Origin: Bacteroidia bacterium
GTDB taxonomy: Bacteria; Bacteroidota; Bacteroidia; Bacteroidales; VadinHA17
Direction: 5' to 3'
Assembly (NCBI GenBank): GCA_026391515.1
Contig: JAPLEC010000051.1
Coordinates: forward strand, 1-14,853
Length of the DNA: 14,853 bases
Shown here: positions 1-7,405 of the stretch, one piece after another
Position numbering within the stretch: the first letter of the stretch is position 1
Layout of the letters: each line of letters starts with the position of its first letter
The notes under the pieces: model-generated
Database searches by the model: none
What the model was told of the DNA's origin: nothing
The model's input: the letters and a program-made list of their open reading frames with translations, nothing else
Made by a program: the position numbers and the translations under genes

Positions 1-434
1 CGGGCATCAGCCATTGTTTCGGCAAAAGGCTTTTCAACGTAAGCATCACGACCTGCCTCAACGGCTTCTGCACAGAGTAAAGCATGCTGGAAATCTGCTG
101 TGCTGATAATTACAGCGTCTGTGTCCTTTCCGCTGTATAGTTCATCATTGTTACGTGCAAGCCTCAGGTTTATCCCCAGGGGTTTATAAAATTTATCAGC
201 CTCTTCGCGCCTCATGCTCCAGATATCGGAAACAGCTGAAAATTCAAAATTCAGTTCCTTGGCAAGGCTCATGAAAGCCGGAGACAGAGCTCCCCTGAAA
301 CGATCCGAGTAACCGACAATACCAACACGTATCCTGTCGTTGGCACCCAGGATGCGTGAATAACTCTTCGCACCGAGTGTAAAGCCTGCAGCGCCAAGAG
401 CAGTTTTCTGAACAAATTCTCTTCGAGTTGTCAT
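1..434 (-). CDS. Gfo/Idh/MocA family oxidoreductase with Tat signal, N-terminal part
   Basis: The gene starts at an ATG at 434 and runs off the left edge, leaving 144 complete codons. The N-terminus begins MTTRREF followed by a hydrophobic Ala/Gly-rich stretch to about residue 25, which is the twin-arginine signal typical of secreted members of this family in Bacteroidota. A Rossmann-type beta-alpha start follows at residues 34-48 (IRVGIVGYSDR, a GxxG pattern rather than the commoner GxGxxG). The family hallmark EKP lies at residues 134-136 (AYVEKPFAET), where the lysine normally serves in catalysis. Members bind NAD(P) and oxidise or epimerise sugars; some exported ones (GH109-like) cleave glycosides by an NAD-dependent route. 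Substrate cannot be read from this fragment. It is divergent from the GH105 gene, with 300 bases between the starts. Family call is secure; a role in this PUL is inference. Confidence 0.9.
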   Translation of the reverse strand, partial: MTTRREFVQKTALGAAGFTLGAKSYSRILGANDRIRVGIVGYSDRFRGALSPAFMSLAKELNFEFSAVSDIWSMRREEADKFYKPLGINLRLARNNDELYSGKDTDAVIISTADFQHALLCAEAVEAGRDAYVEKPFAETMADA

Positions 435-480
435 AATGTTATAAGTTAATGTATTTAATATCAATCTCTTACCTGATTTT

Positions 481-540
481 ACCCTACTTTTGAAGGAGGG
501 GTGCCCCGTCCGCAAACTGGCGGATCGGAACGGGGTGGTT
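481..540. repeat. GC-rich double-hairpin intergenic element
   Basis: Two adjacent imperfect hairpins sit in an otherwise AT-rich divergent intergenic region. The first pairs 481-487 with 496-502 (ACCC against GGGT at the base, with one T-G pair and one A-A mismatch above it). The second pairs CCCCGT at 504-509 with ACGGGG at 530-535, and inside it CCGC at 510-513 with GCGG at 520-523, leaving an asymmetric bulge. The base composition differs sharply from the flanks. It resembles the short dispersed intergenic repeats common in Bacteroidota genomes, but copy number cannot be tested from one window. The remainder of the 435-734 gap holds no gene that I can support. Confidence 0.5.
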
Positions 541-682
541 AATGTCAATTTATAAATACTACTGCTAGGTTTCCCAAGTGTAAAAATAATTTTAATTCGT
601 AAACGTACACATGCAAATATTGTGCTTTTTTTCAATTTCCGGTCTATTAACTTTTTTTAACAGGATAATAATGTATTTCAAG

Positions 683-690
683 TAACTTTG
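683..690 (+). promoter_or_regulatory. candidate Bacteroidota -7 promoter box for the GH105 gene
   Basis: TAACTTTG matches the Bacteroidota sigma -7 consensus TAnnTTTG and lies 44 bases before the GH105 start codon. The -33 TTTG box is not well matched: only a T-run at 652-658 lies roughly in place, with a somewhat long spacer. This is a pattern match and not a mapped start site. Confidence 0.4.
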
Positions 691-734
691 TTTTACCAGA
701 AATAATTTTATCAATAACTCTAATGATATAAGCT

Positions 735-1883
735 ATGAATCTGAAAAGTAAAATTTGTTTCGCATTATCCCTTCTGATTCTAAGTTCATCCTTTTCACCG
801 GCTTCAGCTCAAAAGAAGGTAAAGGGCTCTGATCTCAAAAACTGGCCTCAGGGTTGCTCTCCACAGGAAATAGGAAAGCGCATTGCACAACATTTCGTGG
901 CTTCTCCTCATTTCAATTATTTCCGGCCAACACCACCAAGGTCAATCGTTTACCCTGAAACCTGCACTTGGTATGGTGCTCTGACCTTTGCAAAGCTGAC
1001 CAATGATAATGAACTGATCAAAAAGCTTGCAGAAAGGTTTGAACCATTGTTTAGTACAGATTCTTCTCTTATTCCGCTTCCAAACCATGTCGATAACACA
1101 GTTTTTGGAGCCGTACCTTTTGAATTATATATCATTACAAAAGATGCGAGGTATTTAAAAACAGGTTTGCGACTAGCTGATGGTCAATGGGCAGCTCCTT
1201 CAGGTGACGGAGTAAGTCCTGCTGCAAAAAGATATTATGAAAAAGGACTGACACCACAAACACGTCTCTGGATTGATGATATGTACATGATAACGGCAGT
1301 CCAATTACAGGCATTCAGGGCAACAGGCGACCTTAAATATGTCAACAGGGCTGCAAAGGAAATGGTTTTATATCTTGATACTTTGCAACGTCCTAACGGG
1401 CTGTTTTATCATGCCCCGGATGTCCCGTTCTTCTGGGGACGAGGTAATGGCTGGATGGCAGCAGGAATGAGCGAACTCCTTCTTTCACTTCCAAAAGATA
1501 ATCCCGACAGACCAATGATAATGGAAGGTTATAAAAAAATGATGGCAACACTTCTCAAATACCAGGCTACAGATGGTACGTGGAAACAGCTGATTGACGA
1601 ACCGGAAGCATGGACAGAAACATCAGGAACCGGCATGTTCGCCTTTGCAATGATAACCGGTGTTAAAAATGGATGGCTCAATAAGAAAATTTATGGAGCC
1701 GCAGCAAGAAAAGCATGGCTTGGACTGATACCTTATATAAATGAGAATGATGAGATTCGCGAAGTTTGTGAAGGAACAAGTAAACTGAATGACCGTCAAT
1801 ATTATTTCGACAGGAAAAGAAATGTCGGCGATCTCCACGGTCAGGCACCTCTCCTATGGTGTGCCACTGCCCTGCTTAGATAG
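735..1883 (+). CDS. GH105-type unsaturated rhamnogalacturonyl/uronyl hydrolase, secreted
   Basis: This 382-residue protein has a signal peptide (about residues 1-25, ending ASA before QKK), so it should act in the periplasm. The family's (alpha/alpha)6-barrel motifs are visible in order: WIDDMYM at 179-185, holding the Asp expected to start vinyl-ether hydration, FWGRGNGW at 233-240, ETSGTGMFAFA at 295-305, and GDLHGQAPLL at 365-374 near the C-terminus. Length is normal for GH105 (YteR/YesR-like). The known family reaction removes the 4,5-unsaturated uronic acid left on the non-reducing end of oligosaccharides by polysaccharide lyases, releasing a ketouronate. It therefore implies a lyase acting upstream. 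The gene is followed by the acyltransferase on the same strand after 119 bases. GH88 is the related alternative, but the motifs fit GH105 better. Exact linkage and partner sugar are unknown. Confidence 0.9.
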   Translation: MNLKSKICFALSLLILSSSFSPASAQKKVKGSDLKNWPQGCSPQEIGKRIAQHFVASPHFNYFRPTPPRSIVYPETCTWYGALTFAKLTNDNELIKKLAERFEPLFSTDSSLIPLPNHVDNTVFGAVPFELYIITKDARYLKTGLRLADGQWAAPSGDGVSPAAKRYYEKGLTPQTRLWIDDMYMITAVQLQAFRATGDLKYVNRAAKEMVLYLDTLQRPNGLFYHAPDVPFFWGRGNGWMAAGMSELLLSLPKDNPDRPMIMEGYKKMMATLLKYQATDGTWKQLIDEPEAWTETSGTGMFAFAMITGVKNGWLNKKIYGAAARKAWLGLIPYINENDEIREVCEGTSKLNDRQYYFDRKRNVGDLHGQAPLLWCATALLR

Positions 1884-1886
1884 AAA

Positions 1887-1913
1887 GTCTTGCAGGTCTT
1901 GCGGGTCTTGCTG
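1887..1913. repeat. three tandem 9-bp units, GTCTTGCNG
   Basis: Directly after the GH105 stop codon, GTCTTGCAG, GTCTTGCGG and GTCTTGCTG follow one another without gaps (1887-1895, 1896-1904, 1905-1913). Only the eighth base varies. The array lies in the transcribed gap before the acyltransferase gene. Its function is unknown. Confidence 0.7.
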
Positions 1914-1930
1914 CCTTACAGGCTTCGGAC

Positions 1931-1963
1931 CGTTGGGCCTCTGCGCCGTTGCGCCTTTGCACC
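1931..1963. repeat. tandem 8-bp units related to TTTGCRCC
   Basis: A leading CGTTGGGCC (1931-1939) is followed by TCTGCGCC (1940-1947), GTTGCGCC (1948-1955) and TTTGCACC (1956-1963), then a partial TTTGA. The units share an nTGCRCC core. They lie 17 bases after the 9-bp array and share its TTGC core, so the two may be one decayed low-complexity element. The remaining bases to the acyltransferase start contain no supported gene. Confidence 0.6.
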
Positions 1964-2002
1964 TTTGAATAAATTAGTTACCATTCAAAATAATATTGTC
2001 TC

Positions 2003-3124
2003 ATGGAAAACGAAAACAAACCAGCCTCAAAACGATTGTACTCACTTGACGCATTACGCGGATTCGACATGTTCTGGATAATGGGGGGAGAAGGGATCTT
2101 CATTGCCCTTGCTTCTCTTACCGGATGGCCGATTTTTCAATGGTGTGCTAAACAGCTTGATCATGTTCCCTGGCATGGATTCCATTTTTATGATATGATA
2201 TTCCCGCTTTTCCTTTTCATTGCTGGAATATCATTCCCGTTTTCTTATGCGAAACGTATTGAAAAAAATGACAGCCGGGAATCAATCTACAGGCATGTCA
2301 TTTTCCGCGGTTTAATTCTTGTAGTGCTTGGGATTCTTTATAACAATGCAGTTAATTTTCATCTTGGTCAGTTGCGTTATGGCAGCGTTCTCGGGCGTAT
2401 CGGCCTGGCATGGATGTTTGCAGCACTTATCTTTATGAACACAAAGAGGAATACGCGTATAATATGGTTCTGTGGACTCCTGATTGTGTACTATCTGCTT
2501 TTGCTTCTTTTCCCTTCACATGATCTTGGTTCATTTGATAAGTTTTCAAGGGAAGGAAATCTCACAAGTTACATAGACCGCTTGATCATGCCGGGAAAGC
2601 TTTATCTCGGCAATCACGATCCTGAAGGTATTTTAAGCACTATCCCAGCTATCTCGACAGCATTGCTGGGTATGTTTACCGGAGAGTTCTTGCTGTCGGA
2701 TTACCTGAAAGATAAACCGTTACGCAGAGTTCTTTATATGGTCATCGCTGCAATAGTGTTAATGGTCATTGGCAAGATCTGGAATATCTTTTTCCCGATA
2801 AATAAAAACCTCTGGACAAGCTCATTTGTTTGCTGGGTCGGCGGACTGAGTCTGTTGCTTTTCTCAATCTTCTATCTTATTATCGATGTCTGGAATTTCA
2901 GGAAATGGGCATTCTTTTTTGTAGTCATCGGGATGAACCCCATCACAATTTACCTTGCTGAACGGATTATTAATTTCAGATCTGCTACCAAGTTTTTCTT
3001 CGGAGGACTCGCTTCATTGTTCCCGGAAAACTGGGCTGATCTTGTTAATGCAATTGGATATGTTGCGATAGGATGGGTATTCCTTTACATTCTTTATAAG
3101 AAGAAAATATTCTTAAGGGTGTGA
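2003..3124 (+). CDS. multi-TM acyltransferase, DUF5009/HGSNAT (heparan-alpha-glucosaminide N-acetyltransferase) type
   Basis: A 373-residue inner-membrane protein with roughly nine to ten hydrophobic segments (for example about 64-82, 127-146, 153-170, 212-230, 243-262, 272-293, 301-318 and 347-366). The family motifs are clear: SLDALRGFDMFWIMGGEG at 14-31, PWHGFHFYDMIFPLFLFIAG at 56-75, a KLYLGNHDPEGILSTIPA region at 199-216, NKNLWTSSFV at 267-276 and MNPITIYLAE at 311-320. Related enzymes move an acetyl group from cytoplasmic acetyl-CoA across the membrane to a sugar amine or hydroxyl. Bacterial members are common near glycan loci, but their substrates are mostly not known. It lies 119 bases after GH105 on the same strand, so co-transcription is likely. 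The start codon has no Shine-Dalgarno, normal for Bacteroidota. Its stop is 2 bases from the stop of the convergent GH2 gene. Family is firm; acceptor is unknown. Confidence 0.85.
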   Translation: MENENKPASKRLYSLDALRGFDMFWIMGGEGIFIALASLTGWPIFQWCAKQLDHVPWHGFHFYDMIFPLFLFIAGISFPFSYAKRIEKNDSRESIYRHVIFRGLILVVLGILYNNAVNFHLGQLRYGSVLGRIGLAWMFAALIFMNTKRNTRIIWFCGLLIVYYLLLLLFPSHDLGSFDKFSREGNLTSYIDRLIMPGKLYLGNHDPEGILSTIPAISTALLGMFTGEFLLSDYLKDKPLRRVLYMVIAAIVLMVIGKIWNIFFPINKNLWTSSFVCWVGGLSLLLFSIFYLIIDVWNFRKWAFFFVVIGMNPITIYLAERIINFRSATKFFFGGLASLFPENWADLVNAIGYVAIGWVFLYILYKKKIFLRV

Positions 3125-3126
3125 TT

Positions 3127-5574
3127 TCAATTAATTGATATCTCACTGGTATTCAGTCCTGCGGAGACAGCTTTCAATCGGATCTCCCCGGATTTATTTT
3201 CCGATTTAATTATTACAAGGCATCTTCCCTGCCAGGCTTTTCGCTGAGGCAGTTGGTAACTTTCAAGGCTGACGGGATTGGCATTGCCGACTCCTATTAT
3301 GGTACCGGGTCCTTCGATTTCAAAACTGATCAGGTTTTCAGCTTTGGGATTTCTATTACCATCGGCATCAGTAAGTTCAACAGAAACATAACATAAGTCC
3401 TGTCCATCAGCTTTAATCTTATTCCTATCGGCTGTCAGTTTAATTTGTGAGACTTCATTAGCCGTTTGCAGAGTTGTCGAATTTATCTGTTTTTTTCCAC
3501 TGAATCCAATTGCCTTGAGCACCCCTGGCTGATAAGGAACTTCCCATAAAGCTGTGAATTCGGTGGATCGATCCGTTTTCTTTTTACCAAGTGATTTGTT
3601 ATTCAGGAACAATTCTACCTCTTCGCATGATGAATAAACACTTACCTGCAAAGGTTGATTTTCATATCCATTCCAGTTCCAGCTTGAGACCACATCCTGC
3701 CACTCCCATTTACTCCATACTTCCTTTTTTGGATTTAATTCAAAAGAAGGTTTGGGAGGTTTTACAAACAATGAAAGCTGATTGTCTTTCCAAAGCGCAT
3801 CACGAAAATAGGACTGTGGACGTTTCCATCCGCAAATGTCAATATCACCGCAATAAGCAAGTGACCAGGGATAAAAGCTCCCTTCATGCGGATATCCAAG
3901 CCATCCGATGCTGGCTTCACCCAGGTAATCATAACCCGTCCAGACAAAATCACCTATAACCCAGGGATTATCAAGCACAGCCATCCAATAATCAAATGCT
4001 TCCAAAGCAAAAGACTCCGAACCAAACATAACACGTTCAGGAAGTCGCTTATGATCACTGACATAGTTACTTATAGCATAATTATAACCGCTGATATCAA
4101 GTGTAGCAAAATACGGATCTTTGTCAGGTGAAACACTATTTACTGCTGAAGTAACCGGACGTGTGGGATCTAAAGTTCTGACATAGCTGGCAAGAGTGTT
4201 AGCAAGCTTTGCACCCTCAGGTTTTCCTCTTTCAGGAACCTCATTGCCAATACTCCAGAAAATCACTGAGGGATGATTCCGGTCGCGCAAAACCATACTA
4301 TTAATATCCTTTTGCCACCATTTATCAAAATACAGGTGGTAATCTTCCGGATTTTTCTCTTCCATCCACATATCAAATGCTTCGTCGATAACAAGGATAC
4401 CCACGCGGTCACACGCAGCCAGAAACGCAGGAGAAGGAGGGTTATGTGCACAGCGTATGGCATTAAAACCACTGGTTTTCATTAGTTCAACCCGACGCTC
4501 TTCGGCCCTGTCATAAGCAGCAGCACCAAGAGGTCCGTTATCATGATGCATACAACCACCTTTTAATTTTAAAGGCTTATTATTAAGGAGAAGTCCCTTT
4601 TCAGCGCTTAATGAAATGGTTCTGATTCCAAATTTGTTTTCAACTTTGTCTATAACCTTTGACATTACTTTTCCATTCATACAATAAATCTCATTAACTG
4701 CAGTATACAGCACAGGGGAATCGACAGTCCAAAGCGAGGGCGAAGACACGGCTAAATCCTGATTGAATTCGAAATTGTTACCCGATTCAATTGTCTGGTT
4801 GGATTCAGTTTTTGCCACCTCGATTTTGTCTGCATTCATGATCCTTGTCACCAGCATAACCTCTTCAGATTTACCGGATTCATTAAATACGCTTGTTCTG
4901 ACGTTAACTTTGGTAGCACTGGTTTCCACCACGGGTGTGGTAATGAAGGTACCCCATAGTCCGATATGTAACGGTTCCATTGCACTTATCCAAACATGAC
5001 GATAAATACCTGATCCACTGTACCAACGACTGTTGCGTCCTTCGTTCCGGACCCTGACGGCAATAGTATTATTTTGTCCTGGAAGAAGTTTACCGGTAAT
5101 GTCATACATGAAACTTGTATAACCATACGGATGGTTGCCCAGGTGCTGACCATTTAACCAAACATCAGCATTCATATATATACCATCAAACTGAAGATGG
5201 ATAACTTTCCGTTTGATATCCGAATCTGCATAAAACGTTTTCCGATACCAGCCTGTGCCTCCGACCAGGTAGCCCGCATCAATTCCACCAATTGCGTTGG
5301 AATCAAAAGGAGAGTTGGTACCCGGGATGTCTTCTATACTCCAGTCATGTGGCAGATCCAACATTCGCCATGCTGAATCATCAAATTTCTCCATTTCAGC
5401 GCCTGAAACCTCACCCCTGTAGAAACGCCATCCGGTATCAAAGAGGATTACTGAACGACCTTCCTTAATAACAGCCAGTTCATTGATTCTTTCATTCATT
5501 TTCATTTTGCAGCTATAATTCGATAAGCTGCAAAGTATTGCCAAGAAACCTGTCACCAAAATTCTATTTTTCAT
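3127..5574 (-). CDS. GH2 family glycosidase (beta-galactosidase/beta-glucuronidase type), lipoprotein with DUF4982 and C-terminal Ig-like domain
   Basis: An 815-residue protein. The N-terminal signal ends LSNYSC, giving a probable lipid-anchored Cys22. The order of domains is a jelly-roll sugar-binding domain (about 45-205), an Ig-like domain (about 210-320), a TIM barrel (about 325-600), a DUF4982-like region (about 605-695) and a final Ig/invasin-like beta domain (about 705-812). The catalytic signatures are FWSIGNEVPE at 439-448, with acid/base Glu445, and MFGSES at 516-521, with nucleophile Glu520. Other typical pieces are LPHDWS at 74-79 and IRCAHNPPSPAF at 373-384. Known members hydrolyse terminal beta-linked galactose, glucuronate or related sugars by a retaining mechanism. 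The specificity cannot be settled from sequence alone. It is the last gene of the minus-strand cluster, 139 bases after the beta-helix gene, and has an unusual strong ribosome-binding site. Confidence 0.93.
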   Translation of the reverse strand: MKNRILVTGFLAILCSLSNYSCKMKMNERINELAVIKEGRSVILFDTGWRFYRGEVSGAEMEKFDDSAWRMLDLPHDWSIEDIPGTNSPFDSNAIGGIDAGYLVGGTGWYRKTFYADSDIKRKVIHLQFDGIYMNADVWLNGQHLGNHPYGYTSFMYDITGKLLPGQNNTIAVRVRNEGRNSRWYSGSGIYRHVWISAMEPLHIGLWGTFITTPVVETSATKVNVRTSVFNESGKSEEVMLVTRIMNADKIEVAKTESNQTIESGNNFEFNQDLAVSSPSLWTVDSPVLYTAVNEIYCMNGKVMSKVIDKVENKFGIRTISLSAEKGLLLNNKPLKLKGGCMHHDNGPLGAAAYDRAEERRVELMKTSGFNAIRCAHNPPSPAFLAACDRVGILVIDEAFDMWMEEKNPEDYHLYFDKWWQKDINSMVLRDRNHPSVIFWSIGNEVPERGKPEGAKLANTLASYVRTLDPTRPVTSAVNSVSPDKDPYFATLDISGYNYAISNYVSDHKRLPERVMFGSESFALEAFDYWMAVLDNPWVIGDFVWTGYDYLGEASIGWLGYPHEGSFYPWSLAYCGDIDICGWKRPQSYFRDALWKDNQLSLFVKPPKPSFELNPKKEVWSKWEWQDVVSSWNWNGYENQPLQVSVYSSCEEVELFLNNKSLGKKKTDRSTEFTALWEVPYQPGVLKAIGFSGKKQINSTTLQTANEVSQIKLTADRNKIKADGQDLCYVSVELTDADGNRNPKAENLISFEIEGPGTIIGVGNANPVSLESYQLPQRKAWQGRCLVIIKSENKSGEIRLKAVSAGLNTSEISIN

Positions 5575-5648
5575 GTTTTTACCTCCAAATTATAGGTTTG
5601 TAAGTCATTTATGTTTATGATTATTTTATAATTGTCTGGATTATACAT
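5571..5648 (-). CDS. possible 25-residue leader ORF overlapping the GH2 start
   Basis: An ATG at 5648 opens a 25-codon frame (begins MYNPDNYK, ends NLEVKT) whose TGA overlaps the GH2 ATG in an ATGA arrangement. The GH2 Shine-Dalgarno lies within its last codons. Such an arrangement can couple translation of a leader to the next gene. The peptide has no recognisable domain and is rich in Asn, Ile and Tyr, as expected of AT-rich DNA, so it may be a chance frame. Confidence 0.25.
   Translation of the reverse strand: MYNPDNYKIIININDLQTYNLEVKT
5581..5586 (-). promoter_or_regulatory. strong Shine-Dalgarno for the GH2 gene
   Basis: GGAGGT lies 6 bases before the ATG at 5574. This is close to the ideal anti-16S pairing, while the other genes in the window have only A/T-rich leaders without such a site. 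It supports the chosen GH2 start. Confidence 0.7.
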
Positions 5649-5713
5649 CTACCAAACTTCTTTTCCGAAATAACTTCTGTAAGTGGCTATTTAAATATAA
5701 CAGTTGTATTGCA

Positions 5714-7324
5714 TTACTTTTTGTAAACATGTTCCACTGCTCCGATATCAAATCCTTTCCCTTGTGGTAAAGCAGTTCCAACAATGTCCTTTATTCCGCT
5801 TTCCAGGCTAAACAGTTTTTTCAGGTCCAATCCACGGTCAATCAAAGGAGAACCAGTTTTGAGGTAATAAGCTGTCAGATTCGCCGGATCCAATTTTCCT
5901 GGATCTGTTAATGAACAGGTACCCGGACTTTGAAGGTCAGGATCAGCATATATCCCGACAAAGCTGTCCCCTGTTTTTTCATTACCGGTAGCCAGGGACC
6001 ATTCCAGCAGATTTTTGTAACCTGCAATTGACTGGTCATCTTTAAGATTCCAGTAGCAATTGGACTGGAATAGCTCTTTTGCCAGTTTTTGGCCCGGATA
6101 GAGGAAAGAACCTTTGTAAATAAAAATATTGTTCCTGAAATGAAAATCGGGCCAGTTGTTATATATCCATAATGAGTTCCCCCTGCCGTTCGAGTTGTAA
6201 AAGGTATTATTATAAATCTCACAATTTCTCATAGCCCCTGCAGTTTCATTTCGCCAGATGGCGAGAGATCCTCCATTTACAATGCCGTCATCCTGGCTGA
6301 TGTTAAACCGTATTATGTTGTTTTCCCAGGGTTTTGCAGCACCAAATTCAAAAAGTCCGTAGCCGGCTCCCTGGTTGTTATATGATAAGCAGTACTGGAT
6401 GACAGAATTTGAGACTCCTCCATCAAGGTCAAAACCTCCTCCATCAGCTGCAATAGGATTGGTTTTATTATTGTGTGAGATACAGTGCTGGATAATAAAA
6501 TCGGTGCAGTCCCAAATCCAAATTCCAACCGGACCATTACCAGTCCATGGCATATCCCAGCCGTTATTAGAAGCCTCACAATACTCTATGGTGCCTCCTC
6601 TGACAGATGAGGCAAGTATACCATTCCCGCTATGATTATCAGTAACTGTGGGATCTCCGGGATTGTTTTCAGCAATACAATATCCTACATAAATATTTTC
6701 ATTATCATAATTTACAGGATCATTTATGGTTGTACCGGTTACATGTATACCGGCAAAACCATTATCATGGGCATAAATAGACGTGATTTTAAGCTCGCTG
6801 CAAATATGGACATGCAATCCTGAATGCTGAAATCCAAATAATTCAAGACTATCAAGATCGAAATACTCTGAAACTGTAATATAGACACCATCGGTAACAT
6901 TCCCTTCTTTTCTTCCTGAACCTTTTACGATCAAATCCCTGATTATAAAGTGACTACAATTCTTTACAACGATACCTTCAGCATTAGCTCCGTCAATAAT
7001 CGCCCTTCCATTGCCATATGAACCAATGATTACTTTTTTCCCTTCCTCACCAGAATCAGATGAATCAAGTCTAATAGTTCCCGTGTAGACAGTTCCGCCT
7101 TCAAGAAGGATATTGTCTCCTGGTTTCAGGTTAGTATGGTTTATTTTTTCGAGGGTCTTCCATGGTCTTGTTAAAGATCCGGGATTATGATCATCACCGG
7201 AGCCACTGACATAATAGCATTCCCCATTACCTTTACTTTCTGTTTTAACACCATCATTACCATGACAACCTATAATCAATAACAAAACTATGAAACATAG
7301 TAATGGAATATACTTATATTTCAT
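5714..7324 (-). CDS. right-handed parallel beta-helix lipoprotein, possible polysaccharide lyase or glycosidase
   Basis: A 536-residue protein with a lipoprotein signal ending LLIIGC, so Cys20 is the likely anchor. From about residue 37 (YYVSGSGDDHNPGS, then PWKTLEKIN) it has the start seen in secreted pectate-lyase-like beta-helix proteins. Repeating coils follow from about 100 to 425, recognisable by recurrent short Asn/Gly/Ile-rich turns such as SHFIIRDLIVKG, GIHVTGTTI, GTIEYCEASNN and FIIQHCISHNN. An ADGGGFDLDGG turn lies at 293-303. The C-terminus carries a SPLIDRG segment at 492-498 and DIGAVEH at 526-532, typical of this superfamily. The fold includes PL1, PL6 and GH28 enzymes and non-catalytic proteins; no family-defining catalytic set was recognised. 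It lies 81 bases downstream of the GH-A gene in the same orientation. Fold is confident, activity is not. Confidence 0.85.
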   Translation of the reverse strand: MKYKYIPLLCFIVLLLIIGCHGNDGVKTESKGNGECYYVSGSGDDHNPGSLTRPWKTLEKINHTNLKPGDNILLEGGTVYTGTIRLDSSDSGEEGKKVIIGSYGNGRAIIDGANAEGIVVKNCSHFIIRDLIVKGSGRKEGNVTDGVYITVSEYFDLDSLELFGFQHSGLHVHICSELKITSIYAHDNGFAGIHVTGTTINDPVNYDNENIYVGYCIAENNPGDPTVTDNHSGNGILASSVRGGTIEYCEASNNGWDMPWTGNGPVGIWIWDCTDFIIQHCISHNNKTNPIAADGGGFDLDGGVSNSVIQYCLSYNNQGAGYGLFEFGAAKPWENNIIRFNISQDDGIVNGGSLAIWRNETAGAMRNCEIYNNTFYNSNGRGNSLWIYNNWPDFHFRNNIFIYKGSFLYPGQKLAKELFQSNCYWNLKDDQSIAGYKNLLEWSLATGNEKTGDSFVGIYADPDLQSPGTCSLTDPGKLDPANLTAYYLKTGSPLIDRGLDLKKLFSLESGIKDIVGTALPQGKGFDIGAVEHVYKK

Positions 7325-7405
7325 TATTGCAGATTTAATAGTATGACCAGTTTCATCTGATTGATTTCCCCATTAAATTAATAAATTTGTTCTGATGTAC
7401 GATTT

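Noticed and set aside
611..685. 24-codon plus-strand frame before GH105
   Set aside because: It is AT-rich and lies directly upstream of the candidate -7 box, so a transcript starting there would exclude it.
1890..2081. 63-codon plus-strand frame across the tandem repeats and the acyltransferase start
   Set aside because: It overlaps the start of the clearly real acyltransferase in another frame and its residues reflect the short repeats.
3591..3959. 122-codon frame antisense to the GH2 gene
   Set aside because: It is a shadow of the GH2 coding sequence with no recognisable domain.
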